A DNA stretch of 11,549 bases, taken from assembly GCA_004151065.3 (NCBI GenBank), contig NWUY0300065907.1:15165-26713 (forward strand). The letters run 5' to 3'. The stretch comes from Larix sibirica (taxonomy: Eukaryota > Streptophyta > Pinopsida > Pinales > Pinaceae). Made by a program: the position numbers and the translations under genes. Shown piece after piece: positions 1 to 7,760 of the stretch. The notes under the pieces are model-generated. The model was not told the DNA's origin. It did not search any database and worked only from the letters and a program-made list of their open reading frames with translations. The stretch's first letter is position 1. Each line of letters starts with the position of its first letter.

Positions 1-640
1 TCTATTGCTTCCTTAATTCCTCCAATTCTTGGTTCCTCATGCTTCCATGAGCTACTCCTCTTCTTGGTGGCATCCTTGGGAGTTGCCTCGTAGTCTACAA
101 CCAGACTACCATTCATAGGCCTTTCTTCCCATCCCTACCTCCCACCATTCTTCTTCCAATAATAACAATTTTAAACGACCCTCCTAGGTTTCTCACTACC
201 ATGATTTTACAGGAGTTGAACTCAAAAAACCCAATTATCACGAGCTAACTAGTTTTGATAATTTTGTGACTTCTCAATCCAAAATTAAACCAAACTTCAC
301 TCTATTACCACTTGGTGCACGATCGAGATTTGTAGTTCACTAATGCAACTATGAGACTAGACAGGTGTTGATATAGTGTAGCAACTATAGAACTTATTCA
401 ACATTACATAGATGCCACATAACTAAATATTAACATAATTAACATTTTAGATAGAAGGAAAATAGTAGAATCAAACTCTTTATTGAATAGTATGGAAAAT
501 ATTAATCTATGGTTTACAATATGGAAGTATAAGTCTCTCCAAGATTTGTACAATTATGGACTGGTAAGATCAAATTGCAATTACTCGGTCTCAAACTCCA
601 ATAGCATGAACTAGCTCACCTAGTCTTTTGTTGTAGAACT
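1..640. other. Stretch with no recognisable gene
   Basis: I see no gene or known repeat here. Plus-strand frame 2 is fairly open up to the stop at 341-343, interrupted by TAA at 14 and TAG at 116 and 185. Its 51-codon segment 188-340 is hydrophilic and could be a decayed gag-like or exon remnant, but nothing in it matches a family I know. From 343 to 640 all frames are closed and the DNA is AT-rich. Confidence 0.3.
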
Positions 641-1790
641 CTAGAGTTGAACCCCTCTTCAAGCAAATTCATCAAATTTATAATTTCCCTTCAATTGTTC
701 AGCTCACATGGAAGTTGAATAGTGCTTGCAACAATTCATCTTCACCAACACTACCTTTATGAATCACCATTGGTAATGTGTGGTCAAATTCTCTTGGACT
801 ACTTCTAACTTCCTTTCGTGCAAATATCTTATACATTTAGTAGTAACGCATGAATCCGTAGGAACTCGTGGATCTATATCCCATAGAACTCTGTGGTATT
901 TATCTTCCACAACAACAAACACTCCTTCCTTTTGTAGCCAAAGTATAATGAACTTTTCATGTTTCTTCTCCTTCATAGCAATGTCGACCTCCTTATTTCC
1001 TCCTAATAAGCAAACTAAACAAATAATATAGGCTAGAAATAAATCATTGGATGTTGATTACGTGAGTCCAAGGATGCTCCTACATCAACTTGTCATTTTG
1101 AGAATAGCAACTTTACCTTGTTTCATTTCAGCATTGTGCTTTTTAGCCATTGATATATTACTTGTTTATTGTTGTTTCTCTAAGGCAACAATTTTCCCTT
1201 GTTGGCAGTTGGCACTAATGATCTTCTAAGCCCATTTGTTTAGACATTGAGGAAGCAATAGTTTCAAGTGGTTCTATCCCTTGTACACCCTTTGTTTGGG
1301 AAGCATTCTCCTGGGTGCCTTGTGAAAGAGCTTCCTTTACTGGTTCCACGACAACATCCAATTTATGATCTTGAGCTTTAAATATGTTATCAAAAGATGC
1401 ATTTAGGATTTGAAATTGCCCTAAGTTTCTTGAGTTATATTGCATTTGGAGTTCTTTTCCTTTTTCATCCACCAATTGCTACATAACTCTTATTCCTTTT
1501 GTAGAGTTCTTCCTTCTCTATGTCTTGATGGCAATAGGTCCAAACTAGGGCCTTTGATATGGGACACTCTAATCACCACATTTCCGGCAAGAGTGGATTT
1601 TTCAGCAAGGCAAAGTTCCATCATTTATGTACATTTTTTCTAAAGTCTGACAATTTGAGGTATCTAAAAATGGACCGAAACAAACCAGAACAAAGTTCCA
1701 TGGACAAAATTCTTAACGATGGTAAAACTATAGCTTCTATGAAAGTTCCTACAAGATTTTGCTGGATAAAGGAGATGATATGAGTTCCTC
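640..1790 (-). pseudogene. Decayed minus-strand coding remnant, family unknown
   Basis: Two minus-strand stretches look protein-like. One is 1215-1475 (86 residues, rich in E, Q, K and N). Its frame continues upstream to about 1680 through five stop codons, so about 160 codons share one frame. Within it, minus-strand codons starting at 1595 read HSCRKCGD; after a one-base shift comes SHIKGPS. That resembles a broken CX2CX4HX4C zinc knuckle of a retroelement gag protein, but the spacing is not intact. The second stretch, 764-976 (70 residues), is in another frame and contains VFVVVEDKYHRVLWDIDP. Neither has a motif that I can assign. The plus-strand ORFs over this region are probably shadows. 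I infer an old gag-like or other coding remnant; an unrelated open stretch is possible. Confidence 0.3.
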
Positions 1791-1905
1791 ATATGCCATG
1801 CTCAAACGAACTTGGTGGACTTACATAATGTCGCACTCCCAACTCATAGGAATCAATCTTTATGGGGAAATGACTCCTTAGCTTTCTTCCTTGGTTCTTA
1901 GTTGC

Positions 1906-2219
1906 TTACAAGGCAGTCTGATCAACGATTTCCCATATCACTAGTCTGCTTGGCGCATGTTTGGGCAGTGTCTGAGGAGGTGCAAGGATACCATATATCT
2001 TGATAAAACCAATTTTTTGGCCTCCACATACCAGTCGTATTGGCTTTATTGCTTTGAGAGAGGATGAGTTCAACCATGGACATTCCTCGCTGTGTATCAT
2101 TTGATACATTGGTGCGAACACATTGTCACAGATACCAAAGTACTCGTGTTTAAACTTTATACTTACATTTCAATAATAATTAACAACGAACATGCACTGG
2201 TTCTGAGGCAGGAGTCCAT
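1906..2219 (-). CDS. Candidate small two-exon gene, unknown function
   Basis: This is a possible split gene read on the minus strand. Exon 1 (2219 down to 2167) starts at an ATG in plant-like context (AACCATGG) and encodes 17 codons plus two bases. It ends at GTAAGTAT, a near-consensus 5' splice donor (GT at 2165-2166). Without splicing, the frame stops at once at 2164-2166. A CACAG acceptor at 2090-2094 gives a 77-nt intron and rejoins the frame into exon 2 (2089 down to 1906), which stays open to TAA. The product would be 78 residues, containing EECPWLNSS, RLVCGGQKIGFIKIYG and RLVIWEIVDQ. I recognise no domain. A TATA box lies 113 bp upstream of the ATG. Weak points are the poor polypyrimidine tract, the short product and the repeat-rich setting. 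It could instead be an LTR promoter followed by a decayed ORF. Confidence 0.3.
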
Positions 2220-2331
2220 GGTTTAACGAAGGCGGAGAAGTCGGAGAGGAGAATACACTTCTGAGGTCTGGCTGTATTGAAAATTCAGATAGATTTATGA
2301 AGTATAGTTGATACCTGGGCTGTTTACCTTG

Positions 2332-2339
2332 TTTATATA
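2332..2339 (-). promoter_or_regulatory. TATA box
   Basis: The minus strand reads TATATAAA inside GGGTATATAAACAAGG. It lies 113 bp before the ATG at 2217-2219, leaving room for a start site near 2300 and a leader of about 80 nt. The sequence between is C-rich and pyrimidine-rich near the ATG, as plant leaders often are. It could serve the two-exon candidate at 1906-2219 or be the promoter of a degraded LTR. Confidence 0.4.
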
Positions 2340-2687
2340 CCCAGAGTGGTAGCTTCACGAACCAAAACCTGTTCTGAAAACGCCCTAAATTGGAGATTCC
2401 ATGGCCCTTCTTCTTCTCACAAAGCCTTTTGTTTGTGGATATATTGGTGACTAGAGGCTGCAGACTCTGCTCAAAGCATAGATTGAACCAAAGGTATGTT
2501 TTGATTTCATACCAAAACATCGATCCTCATATGTTTTCAATATAATATTTACAAAGTCAAAAATGATATCATAACAATAATGATATAGTAAGTAGGTGTA
2601 GGCATTTCACAGAGAGTAATTGGATGCATCCAGAATTATGTGTCACTTCTATATACCAAATACAGAAGGGATCAAATCCCCTGGAAG

Positions 2688-2718
2688 AAGTGCAAACCTT
2701 TTCTCAAATTTTGCACTT
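2688..2718. repeat. Short perfect inverted repeat (hairpin)
   Basis: AAGTGCAAA at 2688-2696 is perfectly complementary to TTTGCACTT at 2710-2718, with a 13-base spacer. It lies in AT-rich non-coding DNA with no partner feature, so it may be chance. Confidence 0.4.
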
Positions 2719-2763
2719 TAAAATATTTTCTCTCTCAACACTTGTAGATCTGAGTTAAAATCG

Positions 2764-2847
2764 ATCTATTTAGGTTTAATGAAAATGAATATTGTGCTTA
2801 TTGATATCTATTTAGGTTTAATGAAAATGAATATTGTGCTTATTGAT
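2764..2847. repeat. Perfect 42-bp tandem duplication
   Basis: Two adjacent 42-bp copies (2764-2805 and 2806-2847) are identical, and the third unit begins with only four matching bases. The unit starts ATCTATTTAGG and ends CTTATTGAT. Perfect identity in a region full of decay points to a recent slippage or replication duplication. It has no coding content. Confidence 0.95.
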
Positions 2848-3649
2848 ATCTTTGCCTGCAGTCAATTCTCATGCCCCTGATTAAAAATTGTACTAAGCAT
2901 ACAAAGCTTTGACAAACATGCCGAATGAAGTTTGCACCAATCCAATTGTTTTTTTGGATAGTGGAAATTGCCAGATGAGAAGGACGCAATGTGTTTCTCT
3001 TCTGCAAAGACAATCAAGTTATTTACTATCCAATGGAGACAAGGAAGCAATGCTACATTCTGAATGAAATAAAATAGATGTGCAGGCTTGATTGAAATGC
3101 CAATGAGAGAGAGAAAGCACTTTGCTTCTTGGAGGCAAATTGATTTGCCCACTTGCAAAACTCGTTGATGAGTCTGTTCAATTTTCCATGGGATGATAAA
3201 ACGTTGCGCAAAGCTTTCCAAAAGATGATGGATGAAAGCTACAACAATTCAATTAATTTTCAAAACAACATGAGCTGCTTGGTGAGAAAGATGGAGTGCA
3301 CTTTGCTTATTTGAAGAAGATTAATCAATCTGCTCGCTAACATCAAACTTAGTAGCCAACTCTGTGAGTTGCTTAAAGTTTGTTTCTTAGTCTCACCTCA
3401 ATTCATGAGATCAAACCATACACATGCTTATACTTTCAATCCCTAGATAAAAGCAAAGTTGAAAGTATTCTTATTCAAAGATATATCACTGTACCACTTC
3501 TTCAAATACAAATGTCTTTACAAGAATTCCTTACTGACTCGTCATCTTTTTGCCTCATCCCAAAGATTTCTTATTAAGATTCCAGTGCTTGCAGTGCTCT
3601 TCATATTTATGAATGAATTTGCATCCTGCATTTCTTGTCAAGAAGCAAT

Positions 3650-3817
3650 GGAATTAGCACCATGTGGTTGGAACCACATTAGTGCAAAGTTTTTGTTTTT
3701 AGGAGCAGAAAAACCAATTGCCTATAATGTGTACTCTTTTTAAAAGAATAAACGATGAATAAAGTAAACAAGTATTTCTAATTCTCTTGTTGCATGTCTT
3801 CTTGAGGTTGTTTTGTT
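3650..3817 (+). repeat. Left LTR fragment of the copia element
   Basis: This resembles the right LTR (8592-9040) in the same orientation. Shared landmarks are TTTTAGGAG at 3695-3703, the CTCTTTTT run, ATAAAGTA-ACAAGTATTT at 3760-3777 and CTTGTTGCATG-CTTCTTGAG at 3786-3806. It lacks about 180 bp that the right LTR has between the T-run and ATAAAGTA. The terminal TGTTGG is not seen, so the 5' end is lost or too diverged; the start given is approximate. At 3812-3817 the LTR stops matching and inverted internal sequence begins, sharing TTTGTT. Confidence 0.7.
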
Positions 3818-4005
3818 CAGTGTCACTGTCACCTATGCTGAAAATTCACGAATGTTCCTCAACTTGGTTTTTCTCTCATAGTGATGGAATTTGATACTCC
3901 ACTACTCTTTGCAACACCACTTTTCCATTTGATTGCTCCTTTTGTTATTCAACTTCTCCAGGTTTCTCAGGTTTCTCTTCTTTGAAGATGGCATCTCAAT
4001 TATAG
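3816..4005 (-). repeat. Inverted duplicate of integrase-RT linker (copy at junction 1)
   Basis: Read on the minus strand, this segment aligns with plus-strand 6404-6583. Shared blocks include TTGAGATG, GTGGTGTTG-AAAGAGT, TCAAATTCCATC and AACATTC, ending at TGAACAAA. Identity looks like roughly 75-80 percent by eye, similar to the divergence between the LTR copies. It is the inner part of the inverted block at its left junction. Confidence 0.7.
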
Positions 4006-4840
4006 GTACTCCTATCCTTATCTAAAAGCCATAACTTATATCCCTTACTCCAACAAGCTCTCCATATCTAATGAATGTACACTTTTTGGAATTTTCATCC
4101 AAATTGTTCATGGTTTCCTTAGGTACATCCATATAAGTCTCATAACCAAATACTCTCACAGAAGAAATAGTTGGCTTGCCCCCACTCCAAGATTACTATG
4201 GTGTTCTATCATCCGAGGCTGAACTAGGCAATTCACCAAGTAACAAGTTGTTGCAATTGCTTTAGCCCAAAAACCTATACTCAATTTTGCATAAGATATC
4301 ATGCACCTTGACTTCTCCATTAGAGTTTGATTCATCCTCTCAATCACTCCATTTCACTGTGGAGAATATGGTGTAGTTTTTGCCTTGCAATCTCACGCAT
4401 TTGACATAATGCATCAAACTTTTTTTAGTAATATTCCCCACTATTGTCACTTCTTAAACCTTTCACCTTTCTACCCATTTGCCTCTCCACCATAGCAAAA
4501 AAAATTCTCGAAGGAGTTAAAGATCTCACTTATCTTCTTCAAAATACAACATTCATCTTCCTACTAAAATCATCCAGAGAAGTGGCGAAGTATTGAGAGG
4601 CCCCAATAGAGTCCACGTTCATAGACCCACATATATCTAAATGCACTAAGTCTAATATCTCTTTGGTTCTATGAGAACTTAAATAAAACTTACCCTTGCA
4701 TGTTTACCCCACACGTATGATTCACAAAACTTAAAGGAATCAAAATTTAAAGTCATACCTTTAACCATTTATTTGGAGTGAACATCTGGTAGAATTTGTT
4801 CATTCAAGTGGCCTATCCTCTTATGCCAAAGGATGCATCC
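4006..4840 (-). pseudogene. Copia integrase, frameshifted
   Basis: Integrase inserts the element cDNA into the host genome. On the minus strand the zinc-binding start reads LWHKRIGHLNEQ (about 4790-4830), keeping both His. The Cys pair survives only half: the first Cys codon is 4724-4726, and the second is now Tyr at 4715-4717. In the catalytic core the first Asp is in LVHLDICG (4635-4637), the second Asp in LRSDNSGEY (4446-4448) and the Glu in GVIERMNQT (4339-4341). The catalytic triad is therefore present, but second Asp to Glu is 107 nt instead of the 108 expected for 35 intervening residues, so one base has been lost. A TGA also replaces the second Gln of the usual PQQNG at 4354-4356. The longest open piece is 63 residues (4156-4347). 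VFGYETYMD and the following CTFI-RYGE block, in another frame, mark the C-terminal part. Confidence 0.85.
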
Positions 4841-4989
4841 TTCAACCTCTTTAGATGCTTCCTTAGCGGCTTGACTCTTCTCAGTTGTTGCAACATTACT
4901 ATTTAACCTCAACATGGTTACTGAAAGCTAATATGTAGAGAGTACCAAGCCCGCTGCCCTTAGCCAATACCAATGCAGTTGTCACAACT

Positions 4990-5257
4990 TGCACATATTC
5001 TTGCGAAAATTGCATCAACCCCTCTATCAATGAACTAGTTCACTGAAATAAGATTCCTCTTCAACCTAGGAATATGTCTCATATCAAGCAAATCCCGATT
5101 CTTCCATCTCTATATCTTATTGGAATGGATCCTCTACCTACATTATAGGCTCTATTGTCTCCTAAGAAGATCCTGCCTCCATCTAAATCTTTGTAGGAAT
5201 CAAACCACTCACAAGGAGTTATGTATAATGATGCTCTAGAATCTATAAGTCATGCTT
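4990..5257 (-). pseudogene. Copia aspartic protease remnant
   Basis: The protease cuts the gag-pol polyprotein. The minus strand reads LIDSRAS at about 5228-5249, then CEWFDSYKDLDGGRIFLGDN, the usual block after the active site in copia. The catalytic Asp-Ser-Gly has become Asp-Ser-Arg (codons 5235-5243), a GGA-to-AGA type change expected to destroy activity. The frame stays open for about 45 codons, then meets TGA in CLI-stop; RHIPRLKRNL-like sequence follows in a shifted frame. It lies between the gag zinc knuckle and the integrase, as expected for copia. Confidence 0.75.
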
Positions 5258-6089
5258 CACTGTAGGCTTGACTCCTTGAGCAAATAAACAAGAGTTGGTA
5301 AAATACATGCCCACTTTTTCCTTATCCTCCTTGCTAGTATAGGCCATCGCAATGGCATGGGCTCTTTCTTATTTATTATGTAAAGAGGGAAACCCTTCTT
5401 TATATGCTCTTTTTGGTTGCATTTCCAATTCACCACTTCATATTTCATCTTCCTATTTACCCTTGGAATCTAGCTTAAAATCCGTCAACTTTCCTTTTTC
5501 TAGAGTAACCTCTTGTAAATAATGCATTTGAATATAAAGACACTTCTACCGATAGTCACCTTGCTTCCCCTTTCAATCATTTCCTCACAATGGTCTCAAT
5601 CTCAAGATTATCCGCATAAGATTGATTGATAGCTATTACCTAATTCTCCCATGAATATGCCATACTAATGAGAAGAGCAATACATTGATCCTACGAACTG
5701 CACTAATGTCCAATGAAAGCTAATAGTTTCATCATCACATTAAACTCATTTAAATGTTTAGAAACTTTACTCCTTCATCTTCGGTTCAATAACATTTTCT
5801 CTCAACGACATATTATTGACCAATGACTTGGAAGCCTACAAAGCATTTAGCTTCTCCAAATTTTCCTTTGTAATGGAGCTTTAGAAACATTAACACTCAT
5901 AAAATTTGCAAGGAAAAGGTGGATTACAGATCATGATCTCTTATCCATATCAATACATTCCTCATCGCTCACCGGTCTCCCAACAACAATAGTGCACAAA
6001 TATTTACCTATCAACACATCTTCCATCTTTATTTTCCATTGAGTAAAGTTGTAATAGTAAAAACTTAAAATATCCACCTTCATTGCCAT
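5257..6089 (-). pseudogene. Copia gag (nucleocapsid) remnant
   Basis: Gag forms the virus-like particle and binds element RNA. On the minus strand an ATG at 6087-6089, 111 bp downstream of the primer site, opens MAMKVDILSFYYYNFTQWK, followed by IKMEDVLIGKYL, typical of the copia gag N-terminus. This piece ends after about 50 codons at an in-frame stop, and the rest is scattered over frames. The zinc knuckle is seen at about 5389-5430 as NWKCNQKEHIKKGF. Of CX2CX4HX4C the second Cys and the His remain, while the first and last Cys are Asn and Phe. The longest open piece is the 63-residue frame 5257-5448 holding the knuckle; it runs into the protease region. Confidence 0.7.
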
Positions 6090-6199
6090 TTTCAACACTC
6101 TTTAATTGTTTTTCCTTAGCCTAAACTCTTCCCAAAGCTAGACACTTTTGTCACGAACCACCAACATATATAATGAGAACTTTGGAAGACTACTCTTAA

Positions 6200-6220
6200 C
6201 CATGGACAACTCTGATACCA
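6200..6220 (-). promoter_or_regulatory. Primer-binding site (initiator Met tRNA type)
   Basis: The minus strand reads TGGTATCAGAGTTGTCCATG directly after the CA that ends the minus-oriented LTR at 6221. TGGTATCAGAG is the standard plant copia primer site, complementary to the 3' part of initiator methionine tRNA. It fixes the 5'-to-3' direction of the inverted block as minus. Confidence 0.9.
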
Positions 6221-6407
6221 TGAAAAACTTTGTTGTTAGTCTAAAGACAAAGAAAATGCAAACCTAAAGAAACAAAACAACCTCAAGAAGACACATAACA
6301 AGAGAATTTTGTTGAACAAATACTTGTCTACTTTAAACAAAACAACCTCAAGAACAAACACAACAAGTTCCTAGGACAAATAATGGACAAATAATTGTCA
6401 ACTTTAT
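6221..6407 (-). repeat. U5-side part of the 5' LTR, inverted
   Basis: On the minus strand this ends TTTTTCA at 6221, exactly as the right LTR ends at 9040. It matches the right LTR from AAAGTAGACAAGTATTTG onward, including CTTCTTGAG and TTTGTCTTTAG. Only the R/U5 side is present; the U3 side is missing because the inversion junction lies near 6400. It contains an internal tandem duplication. Confidence 0.85.
6270..6407. repeat. Tandem duplication inside the inverted LTR
   Basis: Units 6270-6334 and 6335-6407 both begin AAACAAAACAACCTCAAGAA and end ACTTGTCTACTTT or AATTGTCAACTTT. A third short echo, TGTCAACTTT, lies near 6418-6427. The outer copy has diverged more than the inner one. Neither of the other two LTR copies in this window has the duplication. 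Confidence 0.75.
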
Positions 6408-6934
6408 ATTTGAGATGTCAACTTTAGAGAAGGGAAACATGAAGAAGTTTAACACATAAAGAGTGACATGATTGTAGAGTGGTGTACAAAGAGTGGTGTT
6501 GTAAAGAGTGGTGGAGAATCAAATTCCATCGCTAAGGGAGAAAAATCAAATTAACGAACATTCATATTTTTTTAGAATGGATGAGAGTAACATTGAACAA
6601 AGCAAACTTAGACACACAATGAAGCAAGAGCTCACAATATGGGATCGTATCCTAGTGGAGCAACCATATTTTAGTTTTAACTCCTATACATGATACATAT
6701 GCATTGAAGAAACACATAATGCAAAACACGGTCATACCAGTGGAAGAGAATATAGGAGAATCTACTAGGACAACTCAACAACTTAGGAGAAGCCAAAGAT
6801 GTAGGAATCAGCTTGAAAATAGTGAGGATGTTGATTTCTTTTGTGGTTTATCTTCCATTGGTGAGGATCCTAGAAGTGTGGAAGTCGAAGAGGCTCTAAT
6901 TGTCTTGGAAGTGTGCAATAGAAAAGGACAATGA
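6404..6934 (+). pseudogene. Copia integrase-RT linker region
   Basis: This is the variable region between integrase and RT, in plus orientation. The first part (6404-6583) is the inverted duplicate of 3816-4005. Open pieces are 6508-6693 and 6704-6934. The latter contains TTQQLRRSQR and SSIGEDPRSVEVEEAL, matching the RRS-R and DPRSV-EA signatures that precede copia RT. A frameshift at the 6931-6934 ATGA overlap separates it from the RT frame. Confidence 0.75.
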
Positions 6935-7760
6935 AGAAAGAAATGGAATTTCTAAAACAAAATAAAGCATGGGTTTTTAAAAAGTTGCCACAAGATAGGA
7001 AGATTGTTGGTTGTAAATGGGTATTCAAAAAGAAGCTTAAGTTTGATGGAACAATAGAGAGATATACAACAAGATTGGTAGCAAAGGTATATTCTCATGG
7101 TCAATGGATAGTTTATCAAGAGACTTTCCCACCTACAGAAAAAATGGCTTCTATTGGGATGTTGGATTTAGCAACAACATATGATATATTAGTGGAGCAA
7201 ATGGATGTTAAAACAACATTTCTTCATGGAGAAGTGAAGGAGGATATATTCATGGAGCGACCAAAAGCCTTAGTGGTAGGAAGCATGAACTTGGTGTGTA
7301 AGCTCAAGAAGTTATTGTATGGATTGAAACAATCCCCAAGGAAATGATACAAAAAATTGCAAGTATGTGCTAGATAAAAATATTTCTACAAGTGTTGTTG
7401 GCCATTGTGTTTGTCACAAAGCAATAGGTGATAGATTTGTAATTTTGGGCTTATATGTGGATGGTATATTGTTTATTGGTGAGGATATGGGGTTAGTAAG
7501 GGACACCAAGTCTTTGTCCAAGGAATTTAATATGAAGGATTAAGTGCACTGCATTATAGTCTTGGCATAGAGGTAAAAAGAGAGAGAAAACAAAAAAATA
7601 TGGGTTAGTGAAAAGAAGTATATTGAGAACATTATCAATGAGTTTGGAATGGAGACTTGTGAAGAAGTAAAAACACTTTTCAAGAGGGAGTTAAGTTATC
7701 TATCGAAATATGCCTTAAAACCCATGAGGAAAAGAAATACACAACTAGGTTTCCATATGT
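6931..7760 (+). pseudogene. Copia reverse transcriptase, broken
   Basis: RT copies the element RNA into DNA. The first 138 codons are intact and show the family order: MKKEMEFLKQNKAW, then VGCKWVFKKKLKFDGTIERY, then EQMDVKTTFLHGEV with the first catalytic Asp (7204-7206), then LVCKLKKLLYGLKQSPR. The next conserved Trp codon is TGA (7345-7347). After a frameshift the sequence resumes in another frame with DRFVILGLYVDGILFIGED. The catalytic YVDD box is YVDG here (7454-7465), so the last Asp is lost. KEFNMKD-stop and KKYIENIINEFGMETCEEV complete the C-terminal part. The domain is recognisable but cannot be functional. Confidence 0.9.

Larger units (their letters stand above)
2540..3650. other. 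Anonymous stretch, no gene identified
   Basis: The longest open stretch is a minus-strand 119-codon frame at 2862-3221, with no recognisable motif, no promoter and no splice pattern. I treat it as chance. The plus-strand frames at 3380-3743 are likewise unassigned, and the second runs into the LTR fragment. The only structures I see are the 42-bp tandem duplication at 2764-2847 and a 9-bp-stem hairpin at 2688-2718. Confidence 0.4.

Noticed and set aside
780-1031. Plus-strand 83-codon ORF
   Set aside because: It is the antisense shadow of a more protein-like minus-strand frame at 764-976, and its composition is rich in S, T and F.
2115-2145. Possible copia primer site on the minus strand (TTTGGTATCTGTGAC)
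   Set aside because: Three mismatches in the first 12 bases, no LTR ending in CA directly before it, and no gag-like start after it.
2668-2681. GGGAT-CAAA-TCCC-like small hairpin as a terminator
   Set aside because: The stem is only five bases and intrinsic terminators do not apply in a plant nuclear setting.
2862-3221. 119-codon minus-strand ORF as a gene
   Set aside because: No recognisable motif, no promoter or splice signals, and composition like random AT-rich DNA.
3380-3743. Overlapping plus-strand ORFs as genes or PPR-like repeats
   Set aside because: No PPR signature residues are seen, and the second ORF runs into the LTR fragment.
6221-6407. Autointegration of copia cDNA as the cause of the inversion
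   Set aside because: Autointegration joins an LTR terminus to an internal site, but both junctions here are inside the LTR and are flanked by duplications much longer than 5 bp.
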